Source: Risungbinella massiliensis (GTDB taxonomy: Bacteria; Bacillota; Bacilli; Thermoactinomycetales; Thermoactinomycetaceae). From it: 64,000 bases of DNA. Positions 8,893 through 18,038 of this stretch are shown here, piece by piece. Position 1 is the stretch's first letter. Each line of letters opens with the position of its first letter. The DNA lies in assembly GCF_000942395.1 (NCBI RefSeq), contig NZ_LN812102.1, positions 1,050,143 through 1,114,142 on the forward strand, read 5' to 3'. The position numbers and the translations under genes were made by a program. Below the pieces are notes generated by a model that was given only the letters and a program-made list of their open reading frames with translations, ran no database searches and had not been told where the DNA came from.

Positions 8893-10074
8893 ATGGATTA
8901 TGAAGCTAACATTTGGAAACTATACGTCGTTCGGTTTTTCTACAATCTAATACCAGCATATGTGATTGAACGATTATTCTGGGAACAAAAGGGTATGACG
9001 ATTCAACTAGTTGTATATACCGAGATTATTTTTGCTATTACGGTTGTTTTGCTTGAGGTTCCAACAGGCATCATCGCTGATAAATGGGGACGAAAGAAAA
9101 TGATCGTACTAAGTGCTCTGTTGGAATGTGGCATGCTTCTGATGTTGGTATTCGCAACAGAATTCTGGCACTTTGCAGTTGCTATATTTTTGGCAGGAGT
9201 CGCCCGTTCAGCAAGCAGTGGATCTGAAAACGCTCTTCTGTATGACTCCTTAATGCAAGACGGGAAGCAACATCATTTTGAAAAATATCTAGGTCGATTG
9301 TCAGCATGTGATTTGATATCTGCGATCATAGCGGCATTGTGCGGGAGTTATTTGGCAAATCGATATGATCTAGAGCTGAACTATTGGATATCGATAGTTA
9401 GCATGATGGTGGCCTTGTATGTTTCGATGATGTTAATAGAACCAACTGTGAAAAGTACATCAGAACAACCGATCAAAATGAGAGAGTATCTAATCGCTTC
9501 TATTACCTTTTTTAGAAAGTGTCCAGACATTTGTCTGGTCGTACTCTCTGGTATGATGATTGGTGCAACTCTTAGCTTCATGGACGAGTTCTGGCAACTC
9601 TACCTAAACAGATTGGAGTTTCCCATCTTATATTTTGGGTTATTTTCGGCAGCCATGATGATCTTAAGACTGCCTGGAAACTTCATCGTTCCGTTAATAA
9701 AAAGACGATTCCGTTACAGAACGATACTCTCTTGTGTAACCCTAGTTTTTGCAGGAGGCTTTTTCTGTATATCAATCGTCAAAGACGATATTGGTTTGGT
9801 GGCAATCTTGCTCATCTGCCTATTTTCAGGTGTAGTCGAACCCCTTACAACCGGGTATTTGCATCATCGAACTGAGTCTTCCATGCGGGCAACCATCGAT
9901 TCATTTCAGTCATTGGGGCTGAATGCCATATTGATTTTCACAGGTCTGGGGTTCGGTTTCTTCTCATCCAAATTCGATGTCTTTGGTGGATTTGGGTTCA
10001 TCGCTCTTGTCTCCGGGTTTTTTTGGGTTTATTTCAATATTATGTCAAAGAAACACTTAAAAGATGAAATATGA
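8893..10074 (+). CDS. MFS transporter, probable drug exporter
   Basis: The 393-residue protein has about 12 membrane segments and the MFS loop motif GIIADKWGRKKM after the second helix. It resembles Gram-positive drug:proton antiporters beginning NIWKLYVVRFFYNLIPAYV. The ATG follows GGAG with seven bases of spacing. The upstream leader peptide and hairpin suggest expression induced by something that stalls ribosomes, so a ribosome-targeting antibiotic is a plausible substrate; that is inference. The gene is monocistronic and is followed by a mobile-element-like repeat. Confidence 0.85.
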   Translation: MDYEANIWKLYVVRFFYNLIPAYVIERLFWEQKGMTIQLVVYTEIIFAITVVLLEVPTGIIADKWGRKKMIVLSALLECGMLLMLVFATEFWHFAVAIFLAGVARSASSGSENALLYDSLMQDGKQHHFEKYLGRLSACDLISAIIAALCGSYLANRYDLELNYWISIVSMMVALYVSMMLIEPTVKSTSEQPIKMREYLIASITFFRKCPDICLVVLSGMMIGATLSFMDEFWQLYLNRLEFPILYFGLFSAAMMILRLPGNFIVPLIKRRFRYRTILSCVTLVFAGGFFCISIVKDDIGLVAILLICLFSGVVEPLTTGYLHHRTESSMRATIDSFQSLGLNAILIFTGLGFGFFSSKFDVFGGFGFIALVSGFFWVYFNIMSKKHLKDEI

Positions 10075-10116
10075 ACAACAAATAAAATATCTTAATAGTA
10101 TTATTTATATAACTAA

Positions 10117-10275
10117 TAGCTAGTTGCATTAATCCAAGTTAAGCGTAGGCACGCCACTAGTTTCCCGCTTCTGCTTGTCCTACTTGTCTGAGGGATCTCT
10201 CCGGCTCCCTATCGCTCATAGTCGCATCTCAAAAGGGGAAAACCTCTAGCTTTGGGTTCATTATGCAACATGCTC
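10117..10275 (-). repeat. MITE-like repeat, copy A (159 bp)
   Basis: Ends TAGCTAGTTGCATTAAT and TTATGCAACATGCTC are imperfect terminal inverted repeats (core GTTGCAT). The interior shares long stretches with the copies at 24.4, 26.8, 38.8, 44.2 and 46.4 kb, for example CTCCGGCTCCCTATCGCTCA. It has no coding capacity. The flanks show only a 3 bp match (TAA). It lies between the MFS and alsT 3' ends. Confidence 0.8.
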
Positions 10276-10307
10276 TAAAAGACAAATATTTAGCTCAGAT
10301 CCTTATA

Positions 10308-11696
10308 TCAGGTCTGAGCTTTTGGTGTTCCTTTTTTTGGCTTCGTCTTTTGATAGTCCAAGAAACGATCTGTCTCTTCTTTTACGTGTTTATATAAGAA
10401 CATCAAGGCAAATACATTAGGGACTACGACCAATACGAGAACGAGATCAACTAGTTTCCAACAAAACTCCAATGCTCCAATCGACCCTAACACGACTGCT
10501 CCAAGATAAAAGAATCTAGCAATGTAGCCTGCTTTGGGGAAGAACAGAAATTCTGCCTGTTTTTCACCGTAATAGATAATAACTCCAATCGTAGCAACTG
10601 CAAATAGTCCAATCATAAACGAGAGAATTACTTGGCTTGGAAACTCTCCAAACACCTTGCTAAAAGTTTGTAGAATCATTGCTTGTGCTTCTTCTGATTT
10701 CGCTCTTTGCCATTCACCAGACAAAATAACAACTAATCCTGATAACGAACATATCACAATCGTATCAATAAATACGGCGAAAATTCCCCAAAAACCTTGC
10801 TGTGACGGATATTCTACCTCAGCTGTGGCATTGGCAATCGCCGAATTTCCCATTCCTGCATCACTGGTATACAATCCTCTCGCCATACCCCATCGGATTG
10901 TCTGCACGATACCCGCTCCTGCAAACAGTCCAATCGGTGCTGTTTTGGTAAAGGCATGCTGAAAAATGAGCCCAAACGTTTCCGGAATCTGATCACGGAG
11001 AGTAAAAATGATATATCCCGTCAAACCAACATAAACCAGTACCAAAAATGGAAGCAATTTTTCCGTTACTTTTCCGATTCGCTGAACTCCACCAAATACC
11101 ATGATTGCAACTAAAATAGCTAGTCCAATCCCTACCATTAGTTTCGACCAACCAAAGGAACTAGTAACGATTTTAGAAAAACAGTTCGCTTGTACCATCG
11201 AACTCGCAAAAACCTCAAACATAAGTCCTGTCGCATAGATGATACTTGGGATCTTCCAGTGAAGTCCCTTTTGCATATAATAAACAGGTCCTCCAACCCA
11301 CTCGTCCTTCTCATTCTTCTCTCTGAATTTTATCCCTAGGACGATCTCTGCATAAATAAGCGACATCCCAATAAGTGCCACGATCCACATCCAAAAAAGC
11401 GCCCCAGGTCCGCCAAATCCAATCGCCACAGGTACTCCAACTACATTTGTAGCTCCTGCAGTACTCGCAAGAGAAGTAGTAAATGCCTGAAATGGAGATA
11501 AGGTTCCTGATTTACTTTTTTCTTGTTTAGAAAACAGCTTCCCTACTGTCTCTTGTAAGACTACCTTGGCATAACGAAAAGGTAGGAATTTTAATTGGAA
11601 GGTAAAAAAGATTCCACAAAAAAGAAGCAAGAGGATCATGGGATAACCCCAGATAAAATCAGATATCTTTTCAATTGTTTTCGTAAAAGTTTGCAT
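10308..11696 (-). CDS. Sodium:alanine/glycine symporter (AgcS family)
   Basis: The 462-residue integral membrane protein takes up small amino acids with Na+. AgcS signatures are visible: SPFQAFTTSLASTAGATNVVGVPVAIGFGGPGALFWMW near residue 70, GGPVYYMQKGL, and GMARGLYTSDAGMGNSAIANA near residue 270. About 11 membrane segments are present and the length is normal. The ATG follows GGAGAG. An inverted repeat (AGCTCAGA / TCTGAGCT, 10292-10320) overlaps the stop codon; it lacks a clear T-run, so termination there is uncertain. It resembles AlsT/YrbD of Bacillus, but which paralogue is not resolvable. Confidence 0.9.
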   Translation of the reverse strand: MQTFTKTIEKISDFIWGYPMILLLLFCGIFFTFQLKFLPFRYAKVVLQETVGKLFSKQEKSKSGTLSPFQAFTTSLASTAGATNVVGVPVAIGFGGPGALFWMWIVALIGMSLIYAEIVLGIKFREKNEKDEWVGGPVYYMQKGLHWKIPSIIYATGLMFEVFASSMVQANCFSKIVTSSFGWSKLMVGIGLAILVAIMVFGGVQRIGKVTEKLLPFLVLVYVGLTGYIIFTLRDQIPETFGLIFQHAFTKTAPIGLFAGAGIVQTIRWGMARGLYTSDAGMGNSAIANATAEVEYPSQQGFWGIFAVFIDTIVICSLSGLVVILSGEWQRAKSEEAQAMILQTFSKVFGEFPSQVILSFMIGLFAVATIGVIIYYGEKQAEFLFFPKAGYIARFFYLGAVVLGSIGALEFCWKLVDLVLVLVVVPNVFALMFLYKHVKEETDRFLDYQKTKPKKGTPKAQT

Positions 11697-11788
11697 GGCT
11701 CTCTCCGCTTTACAATAATACTTTCAGCATTTGCAATTCAGAGAGAAACATACAGAATAAGATAGGAAGGAATAGAAAAAGGCCCTTC

Positions 11789-12412
11789 TTAGACAAAAAG
11801 AGCCTGAATAACTTGATATCCGAAATAAAAGCCAAATCCAATCAAAAAACAACCTGCTGCAATAGATAATATACGAACAAAAGTTGCGTTCATCGCTTGT
11901 CTGCTAAAATGAACTACTCCTGACACAAACAAATCCCACAAAGCTACGCCTAAGAAAATGGCGCTAGAGTATAGTAACGATTGCTGGAAGCTCACTTTGG
12001 TCATCGCGCTCGCCAAAACAGATCCATAGATTCCAATCCAGAAAATGATATTTATTGGATTTGCTAGTGTAATCGTAAAACCAGTCATAAATGATTTCCA
12101 CAGAGGTTCTTCTTGAAAGCTACTGATCAGGACCGTTTGGGAAGAATCGCGAATACTTTCGTATCCGATATAGAGCAACGTGATAAACCCAAAACTCCAT
12201 AAAAAAAGCTTGGCAGTTTCTGTAACTAAAAATTGGGCAACTCCCGCATAGATTAGAGTCATCAGGATGAGGTCTGCTACCATCCCTCCAATTCCTACCA
12301 CCCAACTGTGAAAAAAACCAAACCGTATACCTCTTTTCACCATTTCGATGGTAAGCGTGCCAACTGGCACAGCAAGGGATAGTCCTAACAGAACATAGCT
12401 AAAAAAAGTCAA
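11789..12412 (-). CDS. LysE family amino-acid exporter
   Basis: The protein has six hydrophobic segments, including LGLSLAVPVGTLTIEMVKRG, GGMVADLILMTLIY and GFTITLANPINIIFWIGI, all typical of LysE/RhtB exporters that push out amino acids. The family is about 205-210 residues long. TTG 12412 gives 207 residues beginning TFFSYVLLGLS, whereas the longer open frame to 12529 adds 39 polar residues and has no SD. A weak GGGG precedes the TTG. The start is therefore a judgement. The gene is probably its own transcription unit. Confidence 0.82.
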   Translation of the reverse strand: MTFFSYVLLGLSLAVPVGTLTIEMVKRGIRFGFFHSWVVGIGGMVADLILMTLIYAGVAQFLVTETAKLFLWSFGFITLLYIGYESIRDSSQTVLISSFQEEPLWKSFMTGFTITLANPINIIFWIGIYGSVLASAMTKVSFQQSLLYSSAIFLGVALWDLFVSGVVHFSRQAMNATFVRILSIAAGCFLIGFGFYFGYQVIQALFV

Positions 12413-12622
12413 TTTTGGTATCCCCGCTTTCCACAAAAAGTCAAGGATACTCTCTTCTGACTCCATGTTATTGCTTGTCTGGTTCGAACACATTTTGTTC
12501 GTAAGCCTACTTCTTTTGCCAGCCCCCATTGGTCATATATATTGGCCAATTGTCTCCCCTCCGCCGACGAGCTTGTCTTTCTCTAGCTATATGTGCAGAG
12601 GTGGGTAGACATGCTATACAAG

Positions 12623-13492
12623 TTACTTTTTAGGGTCTGGGTCCCACATTCGTAAAAATACATAGGGATTAACAGCTTCTCGTTGAAGTGCGATATATCC
12701 TGATCGGACATACATTCCAAAATGCAAATGTGGTGCGAATTTCCCAGTCGTACCCTCTGGACCATAGCCACTATCTCCTACGTATCCAATTACTTGCCCT
12801 TTCGTAACGATATCTCCCTGTTCTAGACCTTCAGGGTAATGATGAAGATGAGCATAGTAATAAAAAAATTGGGGATGTTCTTCGTCCTGAATTGTGACCG
12901 TCCAACCACCTAAGGTATTCCAACCTTTTTTGACGACTTTCCCTTTTGTAACAGCCACTAGTGGAGTTTCCATAGGTGCAAATAGATCAATTCCCTCATG
13001 TTGCCGTTTTCCTCCAAAACTGCGTGGATCGCCCCAACTGTTACTATAGGAGACTTTTTTCCGGACATCCGGGGCAAATGGAAAAGCGTATTTCTGCGTC
13101 AAAGGTTCTGCCTGCCACTGATATGCATCCGCAATTTGAAACACCTTTTCCACTTTTGCTTGCGATTGTTCTTGTATCATAACCTCCCGCAGATTTTTTT
13201 CAGTCGCTTCTTGTTCGCCCAATATACTTCTCCATGCTTTCGCTATTTTTTCCAACTCTTGAGAAGTCGTTTGGGTGTAATCATATTTCTCCTCTTCCCA
13301 AGCTGCTAGATAATACCATGGGATATCATATTTTGCAGAAATGTTCAGGATATTCTTCGCTTGTTTATCTGGCAAACGGAACTCGCGAATCTCTTTCTTT
13401 TCCCAACTGACATAACCTTCCCCTACTAGGTACCAAACACCCAATCCTATTATTGCAACCAAGATTAACATTACGATCAGAAATCGTTTCAC
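12623..13492 (-). CDS. Membrane-anchored M23 metallopeptidase
   Basis: One N-terminal membrane helix (residues 4-23) is followed by a charged helical stalk (about 35-125) and a LytM/M23 domain. Zinc and catalytic residues are in place: H165 and D169 in HEGIDLF, H215 in YAHLHH, and H255/H257 in HLHFG. The family cuts peptide cross-links in peptidoglycan, and M23 proteins of spore formers often act in sporulation or cell separation. The stalk segment ISAKYDIPWYYLAAWEEE resembles lysozyme-like folds but lacks a clear active site. No obvious operon partner. Confidence 0.88.
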   Translation of the reverse strand: MKRFLIVMLILVAIIGLGVWYLVGEGYVSWEKKEIREFRLPDKQAKNILNISAKYDIPWYYLAAWEEEKYDYTQTTSQELEKIAKAWRSILGEQEATEKNLREVMIQEQSQAKVEKVFQIADAYQWQAEPLTQKYAFPFAPDVRKKVSYSNSWGDPRSFGGKRQHEGIDLFAPMETPLVAVTKGKVVKKGWNTLGGWTVTIQDEEHPQFFYYYAHLHHYPEGLEQGDIVTKGQVIGYVGDSGYGPEGTTGKFAPHLHFGMYVRSGYIALQREAVNPYVFLRMWDPDPKK

Positions 13493-13645
13493 TAAATCCC
13501 TCCTCTGTGTTTATCTAGTTGATTGTCTCCCTACCTCCATTATAAAGAAAAATGGAGTACTAGATTCTTCGTAGTACCTAAATGTATATGAAGACAAAGT
13601 AATTGGAAAACTTAACTTGCTGTTATATACCAAAGGAGGTACTCC

Positions 13646-14491
13646 ATGTTTTATTATAAAGAACTACTCATCAATGAAATGGTCCCTGACCAACCAGACC
13701 CACAAGCTGCAAAGGTCCTACAGGAAATATTAGGTGGTCGATTTGGGGAAATGCGCACGATGATGCAATTCTTCTTTCAAAGTTCCAATTTTCGTGGAAA
13801 AGCGAAACAGTTCCGCGATCTTTTAAAAGGGATTTTTATCGAAGAGATTAGTCATGTGGAACTTGTTCAACATACGATCAACCAACTTTTAAATGGATCA
13901 GGGGAAGCGGCACAAAAGGATGGAACAACCGTTCCTTTGCGGGAAGCAGCTAGAGAAGCAAACCCTCATCACTACATTATTGGTGCGCAAAGCTCTTTGC
14001 CTTTCGATGCTGCCCAAAATCCGTGGAATGGATCTTGGGTATACAGCCATGGAAATTTAATCAGCGATTTGCTTGATAACCTAGTATTAGAATCGACAGG
14101 CGTACTGCAAAAATCACGAATCTATGAAATGAGTTCCAACAAAACATTCCGTGAAACGTTGGCCTTTTTAATCGTTCGCGATAATGCACATCAAAATGCA
14201 TTTGCAAAAGCACTCGAAACACTAGGAGTAAACTGGGGTAAAGTATTACCTATTCCAGATTATGATATCACTCGGTTCCCAGAATGTCGGAAGTACATAG
14301 ACAGGGGCTTCCACCATATTCAATTTAACTTCCGCTTAGATGAAACTCGAATCAGTGAAATTTTCCAAGGACCAGCTCCAAGCCGACATGGTGGAGAGCT
14401 TTCCATAGTGGAACCGCCTGCCGGCTTTCCTGTTCCTGAATTGCCAGAACTCCCGATCGAATATAGTCCCGGTCTTCCAGAGAATCTCTAA
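13646..14491 (+). CDS. Manganese catalase (CotJC-like)
   Basis: A di-manganese catalase of the ferritin-like fold that decomposes H2O2. The ligand set E35, E67, H70, E149 and H182 is intact and lines up, with an offset of one in most positions, with the characterised lactobacillar enzyme. The C-terminal tail is rich in Pro and ends PIEYSPGLPENL. The ATG follows AAAGGAGG with an ideal spacer. In Bacillales such proteins are often spore-coat associated (CotJC) or general-stress enzymes. No cotJA/cotJB genes are adjacent, so a general catalase role is equally possible. Confidence 0.93.
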   Translation: MFYYKELLINEMVPDQPDPQAAKVLQEILGGRFGEMRTMMQFFFQSSNFRGKAKQFRDLLKGIFIEEISHVELVQHTINQLLNGSGEAAQKDGTTVPLREAAREANPHHYIIGAQSSLPFDAAQNPWNGSWVYSHGNLISDLLDNLVLESTGVLQKSRIYEMSSNKTFRETLAFLIVRDNAHQNAFAKALETLGVNWGKVLPIPDYDITRFPECRKYIDRGFHHIQFNFRLDETRISEIFQGPAPSRHGGELSIVEPPAGFPVPELPELPIEYSPGLPENL

Positions 14492-14545
14492 TCCCAAAGA
14501 AAAGGGCATCCCTTCTAAAATGAAGGAATGCCTTTTCTTTGGGAT
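14491..14545 (+). terminator. Long hairpin terminator after the catalase gene
   Basis: Arms ATCCCAAAGAAAAGG and CCTTTTCTTTGGGAT pair almost perfectly, with an inner stem formed by CCTTC/GAAGG. The inner stem followed by TTTTCTTT can serve as the terminator. It starts on the last base of the catalase stop codon. Confidence 0.75.
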
Positions 14546-14620
14546 AGCCATACATACGAACATTGCGACCAAATACAACAGGTCTTTGGAGCGGAGCTTG
14601 AGAGTGAAATAAAATAAAAG

Positions 14621-14645
14621 GATCAACTCAAAAAATGAGTTGATC
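14621..14645 (-). terminator. Terminator of the small membrane protein gene
   Basis: Perfect arms GATCAACTCA and TGAGTTGATC enclose a five-base loop. The minus-strand tail is CTTTTATTTTATTTC. Confidence 0.7.
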
Positions 14646-14661
14646 TCGTCTAGCTGACTTA

Positions 14662-14856
14662 TTAGATTGTGAAAATCATAGATAGTAATAACATGAAAAA
14701 GAATAACAGAGCAAAGATTACAAATAACATTTTTTTCATTTTAGAATGCTTTCCTTTGTAACCAATGAAATATTTCCTTTTCATGACATCCTCTAACAGA
14801 AATTTCCCAGAAATAATTACTCCAACCAATAGCAACATTACCAATTCGTTCATCAT
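14662..14856 (-). CDS. Small membrane protein, 64 residues
   Basis: Not recognised as a known family. The protein has one hydrophobic segment at residues 4-22 (ELVMLLLVGVIISGKFLL), a basic middle (MKRKYFIGYKGKHSKMKK) and a second helix at 43-63. It is predicted to be a two-pass membrane protein. AAGGAG with a suitable spacer before ATG 14856 and a dedicated terminator support a real gene. A strong hairpin (14896-14953) lies upstream in its leader. Confidence 0.65.
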   Translation of the reverse strand: MMNELVMLLLVGVIISGKFLLEDVMKRKYFIGYKGKHSKMKKMLFVIFALLFFFMLLLSMIFTI

Positions 14857-14895
14857 CTCAGATCACTCCTTTTGATAAATTAGCGAACTGAGAAT

Positions 14896-14953
14896 CCAGT
14901 CCGCCATAGTAACCTCCAAGAAAAATTCCGTGAAGTTTACTATGGCAGACTGG
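14896..14953. repeat. Long imperfect hairpin
   Basis: Arms CCAGTCCGCCATAGTAA and TTACTATGGCAGACTGG pair with one mismatch around a loop of about 24 bases. It has no T-run, so a simple terminator is unlikely. On the minus strand it would lie in the 5' leader of the small membrane protein gene, about 40 bases before its start codon. A regulatory or mobile origin is possible. Confidence 0.55.
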
Positions 14954-15029
14954 TGATGGAATTGTGCTAGACAAAGATATTATAGACTAACATTGTATAC
15001 TTCGAATAAAAAATAAATTGAGAATTCAT

Positions 15030-15067
15030 GAACACCTTGTATCATTCATTTGAAGGTGTTCTTTTTT
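15030..15067 (+). terminator. Rho-independent terminator upstream of the threonine operon
   Basis: Arms GAACACCTT and AAGGTGTTC with a 14-base loop are followed by TTTTTT on the plus strand. No plus-strand gene ends nearby (the catalase ends at 14491), so it may end a short RNA or insulate the operon. Confidence 0.65.
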
Positions 15068-15085
15068 CTTTATTAATAAGTTTAG

Positions 15086-15194
15086 TTGAAATAAACGGAA
15101 TAAAAACATATTTAGGATAACAATTGTCATGAGGGATTTTATCCGTTATCATGTCCTCTATAAATAAACATATGTCTACTTCAGGAGGACACAT
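15086..15194 (+). promoter_or_regulatory. Promoter and leader of the pheB-hom-thrCB operon
   Basis: TTGAAA (15086-15091) and TATTTA (15109-15114) are separated by 17 bases and make a plausible promoter. In the leader, ATGTCCTC (15151-15158) can pair with GAGGACA (15185-15191), which contains the pheB SD AGGAGG. Alternatively CATATGT (15169-15175) can pair with ACATATG spanning the pheB start. Both folds would hide the ribosome site. Confidence 0.45.
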
Positions 15195-15638
15195 ATGAAC
15201 CAAGAAGAAAAATTCTACTTAATTCGCTCCGATATGCTACCAGAGTCTATAGCTAAAACGGTAGAAGCAAAGAGATTGTTAGAGTCCGGTGAAGTCGATA
15301 CGGTGAACGATGCGGTGGAACGAGTAGGATTAAGCCGCAGTGCTTTTTATAAATACAAAGATGCTATATTTCCATTCAACTCCATGATGAGCGAAAAAAT
15401 CATGACGATCACTTTTTCATTAGATCACCAGTCTGGATACCTTTCCAAAGTTCTCGCCTATGTAGCAGATCAAGGCGGAAACGTATTGACAATCAATCAA
15501 ACTATTCCTTTGCAAGGGATCGCCAATATTTCGTTGTCAGTTGATATGGGACATCTGAAGATCACCACCACAGAGTTCTTAGAAGGATTGCAACAATTAT
15601 CTGGTGTACGCAAAGCAATCATTGTCGGGCGTGGATAG
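15195..15638 (+). CDS. pheB: ACT-domain protein PheB (UPF0735)
   Basis: The 147-residue protein has an N-terminal HTH-like helical part (SGEVDTVNDAVERVGLSRSAFYKYKDAIFPF) and a C-terminal ACT domain (residues 70-146). It matches the UPF0735/PheB family. ACT domains bind amino acids, so it may sense threonine, isoleucine or phenylalanine; in B. subtilis pheB sits next to pheA. Here it leads the threonine operon, which points to a regulatory or stabilising role in homoserine/threonine metabolism. SD AGGAGG lies seven bases before the ATG. The leader can fold over that SD. Confidence 0.88.
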   Translation: MNQEEKFYLIRSDMLPESIAKTVEAKRLLESGEVDTVNDAVERVGLSRSAFYKYKDAIFPFNSMMSEKIMTITFSLDHQSGYLSKVLAYVADQGGNVLTINQTIPLQGIANISLSVDMGHLKITTTEFLEGLQQLSGVRKAIIVGRG

Positions 15639-15660
15639 ACAGAGACAAGGAGGAACAGAC

Positions 15661-16965
15661 ATGGACAAGCAGATGATAAAAGTAGGATTAATGGGGTTTG
15701 GCACTGTAGGAACGGGTGTAGTCCGTCTCATTCAGGCCCATCAGGAAGACTTACAAAAGCAGGCAGGTTTCGCAATCAAAATCCAAAAGATTTTAGTTAA
15801 GGATGCAGCAAAATATCGGAATATCCCATTGATGGACCATTTAGTCACGACCGATCCGAATGAACTGCTTGACGATCCAGACATTGATATTATCGTCGAA
15901 GTGATCGGAGGGGTTTCTCCAGCGAAAGAATACATACTGGGAGCACTGGAGAGAGGCAAACACATCGTCACAGCAAACAAAGACTTGATGGCTTTGCACG
16001 GTGGCGAGATTTTACAAAAAGCACAAGAGAATAGATGTGACGTCTTTTATGAAGCGAGTGTTGCCGGTGGTATTCCTATTCTTCGTGCGTTGGTGGAAGG
16101 GTTCTCCTCTGATCGTATTACGAAAATGATGGGAATCGTGAATGGAACAACCAACTACATTCTAACCAAAATGAGTCAAGAAGGTAGTAATTATGCAGAT
16201 GTCCTGAAAGAGGCCCAATCTTTGGGATATGCAGAAGCGAATCCGTCCTCCGATGTAGAAGGTTTCGACGCAGCCCGAAAATTGGCGATCTTAGCTACTC
16301 TTGGGTTCCATGTTCCCATCAAGCTGGAACATGTCGATGTCAGAGGGATCAGCTCAGTGAACAAGGAAGATATCGCCTATGGTAAGCAATTGGGGTATGA
16401 AATGAAACTAATCGGACTGGCCCAACGTGATAAAGATGCAATCGAAGTGAGTGTTCAACCAACGATGGTACCAAAGTCTCACCCATTGGCGTCTGTGAAT
16501 GGGGTCTATAACGCTGTGTATGTTCATGGGGAAGCAGTCGGGGAAACGATGTTCTATGGACCAGGGGCTGGTGAGTTACCTACTGCGATGGCAGTTGTAT
16601 CTGATCTAGTGACAGTCGTAAAAAACAGGAAACTGGGAGTGAATGGTCACGGAATGATCGCACCATATAAAGAACAAATACTCAAAGATGATAGTCAGAA
16701 ACTATCTAAATATTTTCTCCGCATCGTTGTTGCTGATCAAAGAGGGGTTCTGGCACAAATTACTCAGCTTTTGGCAAACGAAAATATTTCATTAGAACAA
16801 GTGATTCAACAACCATTAAACGAAGGAGCTCAAGCCGAAATTATTATGGTTACTCACATGGCTTCTAAATTGGATATGGATCATGTATTGAAACACATGG
16901 AGCAGATGGAGATTGTGACCGAAGTTAAAAGCTACTATCACGTAGAAGGAGGAGACAAAAATTGA
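15661..16965 (+). CDS. hom: Homoserine dehydrogenase
   Basis: Catalyses NAD(P)H-dependent reduction of aspartate semialdehyde to homoserine. It has an N-terminal Rossmann motif ([13 protein letters not shown]), a catalytic region [11 protein letters not shown], the [20 protein letters not shown] block, and a C-terminal ACT domain from about residue 350 for threonine feedback. ATG 15661 follows AAGGAGG; the open frame extends back to 15604 without an SD. It is 434 residues, a normal length for the Gram-positive form. The stop overlaps the thrC start by four bases. Confidence 0.96.
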   Translation: MDKQMIKVGLMGFGTVGTGVVRLIQAHQEDLQKQAGFAIKIQKILVKDAAKYRNIPLMDHLVTTDPNELLDDPDIDIIVEVIGGVSPAKEYILGALERGKHIVTANKDLMALHGGEILQKAQENRCDVFYEASVAGGIPILRALVEGFSSDRITKMMGIVNGTTNYILTKMSQEGSNYADVLKEAQSLGYAEANPSSDVEGFDAARKLAILATLGFHVPIKLEHVDVRGISSVNKEDIAYGKQLGYEMKLIGLAQRDKDAIEVSVQPTMVPKSHPLASVNGVYNAVYVHGEAVGETMFYGPGAGELPTAMAVVSDLVTVVKNRKLGVNGHGMIAPYKEQILKDDSQKLSKYFLRIVVADQRGVLAQITQLLANENISLEQVIQQPLNEGAQAEIIMVTHMASKLDMDHVLKHMEQMEIVTEVKSYYHVEGGDKN

Positions 16966-18038
16966 GTAGTCGGTTAGGAATTATCTCTCGCTATCAAGAA
17001 TTTCTCCCTGTAACAGAGCAAACACCGCATATCAGCTTGCATGAGGGAAACACCCCATTGATTCATGCACCTAACTTATCTAAACAACTAGGGGTTCATC
17101 TGTATGTCAAATACGAAGGTCTGAACCCGACAGGTTCATTTAAAGATCGAGGAATGGTAATGGCTGTAGCCAAAGCGATCGAAGAAGGTAGTACGACGAT
17201 TATGTGCGCCTCTACTGGCAATACCTCCGCTGCTGCCGCTGCATACGCTGCAAGGTCTGGTCTGCGTTGTATTGTTTTGATTCCGAGCGGTAACATTGCC
17301 TTGGGAAAATTAGCTCAAGCAATTGCGTATGGGGCGGAAGTAATAGCCATTGATGGGAACTTTGATGAAGCACTCCAGATTGTGCGCGAGATCACCATGA
17401 ATGAGCCAATTACACTAGTAAACTCCGTAAATCCGTACCGAATTGAGGGACAAAAAACAGCAGCCTTTGAAATTTGCGACGCACTTGGCAAAGCACCAGA
17501 CATTCTTGCCATTCCAGTAGGAAATGCCGGCAACATTACTGCCTACTGGAAAGGATTCAAAGAATATCAAGCTAGCGGGAAAATATCTCAATTGCCACAA
17601 ATGTTTGGATTTCAGGCGGCTGGGGCAGCTCCTTTGGTACACGGTAAACCTGTTCCCAATCCGGAGACGATCGCTACTGCTATTCGAATAGGCAATCCGG
17701 CAAGCAAAGAAGGGGCAAAAAATGCCATTTGCGAATCGAATGGGCTTGTAGACAGTGTTACAGATGAAGAAATCCTGCATGCTTACCAACTCTTGGCTAA
17801 ATCCGAAGGTGTCTTTTGCGAACCAGCATCCGCTGCATCACTAGCTGGGATCATCAAACTTCGAGAGAGCGGAAAGTTAGCGGAAGGGGCAACAATCGCT
17901 TGTGTGTTGACAGGTAACGGATTAAAAGATCCAAATATCGCCTTGAAACTAGTTGGAGAAGAACCACGTACAGTGCCCGCTACACGTTCAGCTGTAATGG
18001 CCCTGATTGATGAACATGTTGGAGATTTGTCATCATGA
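16962..18038 (+). CDS. thrC: Threonine synthase
   Basis: A PLP enzyme converting O-phosphohomoserine to threonine. The PLP lysine is K61 in [11 protein letters not shown], followed by the phosphate-binding loop region SVGNAGNI-like [10 protein letters not shown] near residue 185. It is 358 residues, typical of the Bacillus enzyme. Translation starts at TTG 16962 within TTGA, overlapping the hom stop; AGGAGG in the hom 3' end serves as SD. Tight overlaps on both sides indicate coupled translation. Confidence 0.96.
   Translation: MSSRLGIISRYQEFLPVTEQTPHISLHEGNTPLIHAPNLSKQLGVHLYVKYEGLNPTGSFKDRGMVMAVAKAIEEGSTTIMCASTGNTSAAAAAYAARSGLRCIVLIPSGNIALGKLAQAIAYGAEVIAIDGNFDEALQIVREITMNEPITLVNSVNPYRIEGQKTAAFEICDALGKAPDILAIPVGNAGNITAYWKGFKEYQASGKISQLPQMFGFQAAGAAPLVHGKPVPNPETIATAIRIGNPASKEGAKNAICESNGLVDSVTDEEILHAYQLLAKSEGVFCEPASAASLAGIIKLRESGKLAEGATIACVLTGNGLKDPNIALKLVGEEPRTVPATRSAVMALIDEHVGDLSS

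Noticed and set aside
10292..10320. Inverted repeat over the alsT stop codon as a terminator
   Set aside because: Arms are perfect but no T-run follows on either strand, so I left it as a note in the gene entry.
12485..12501. CGAAC...GTTCG dyad resembling a LexA (SOS) box upstream of the LysE gene
   Set aside because: The spacer is seven bases; the Bacillus SOS box needs four. It also overlaps a frame whose start is uncertain.
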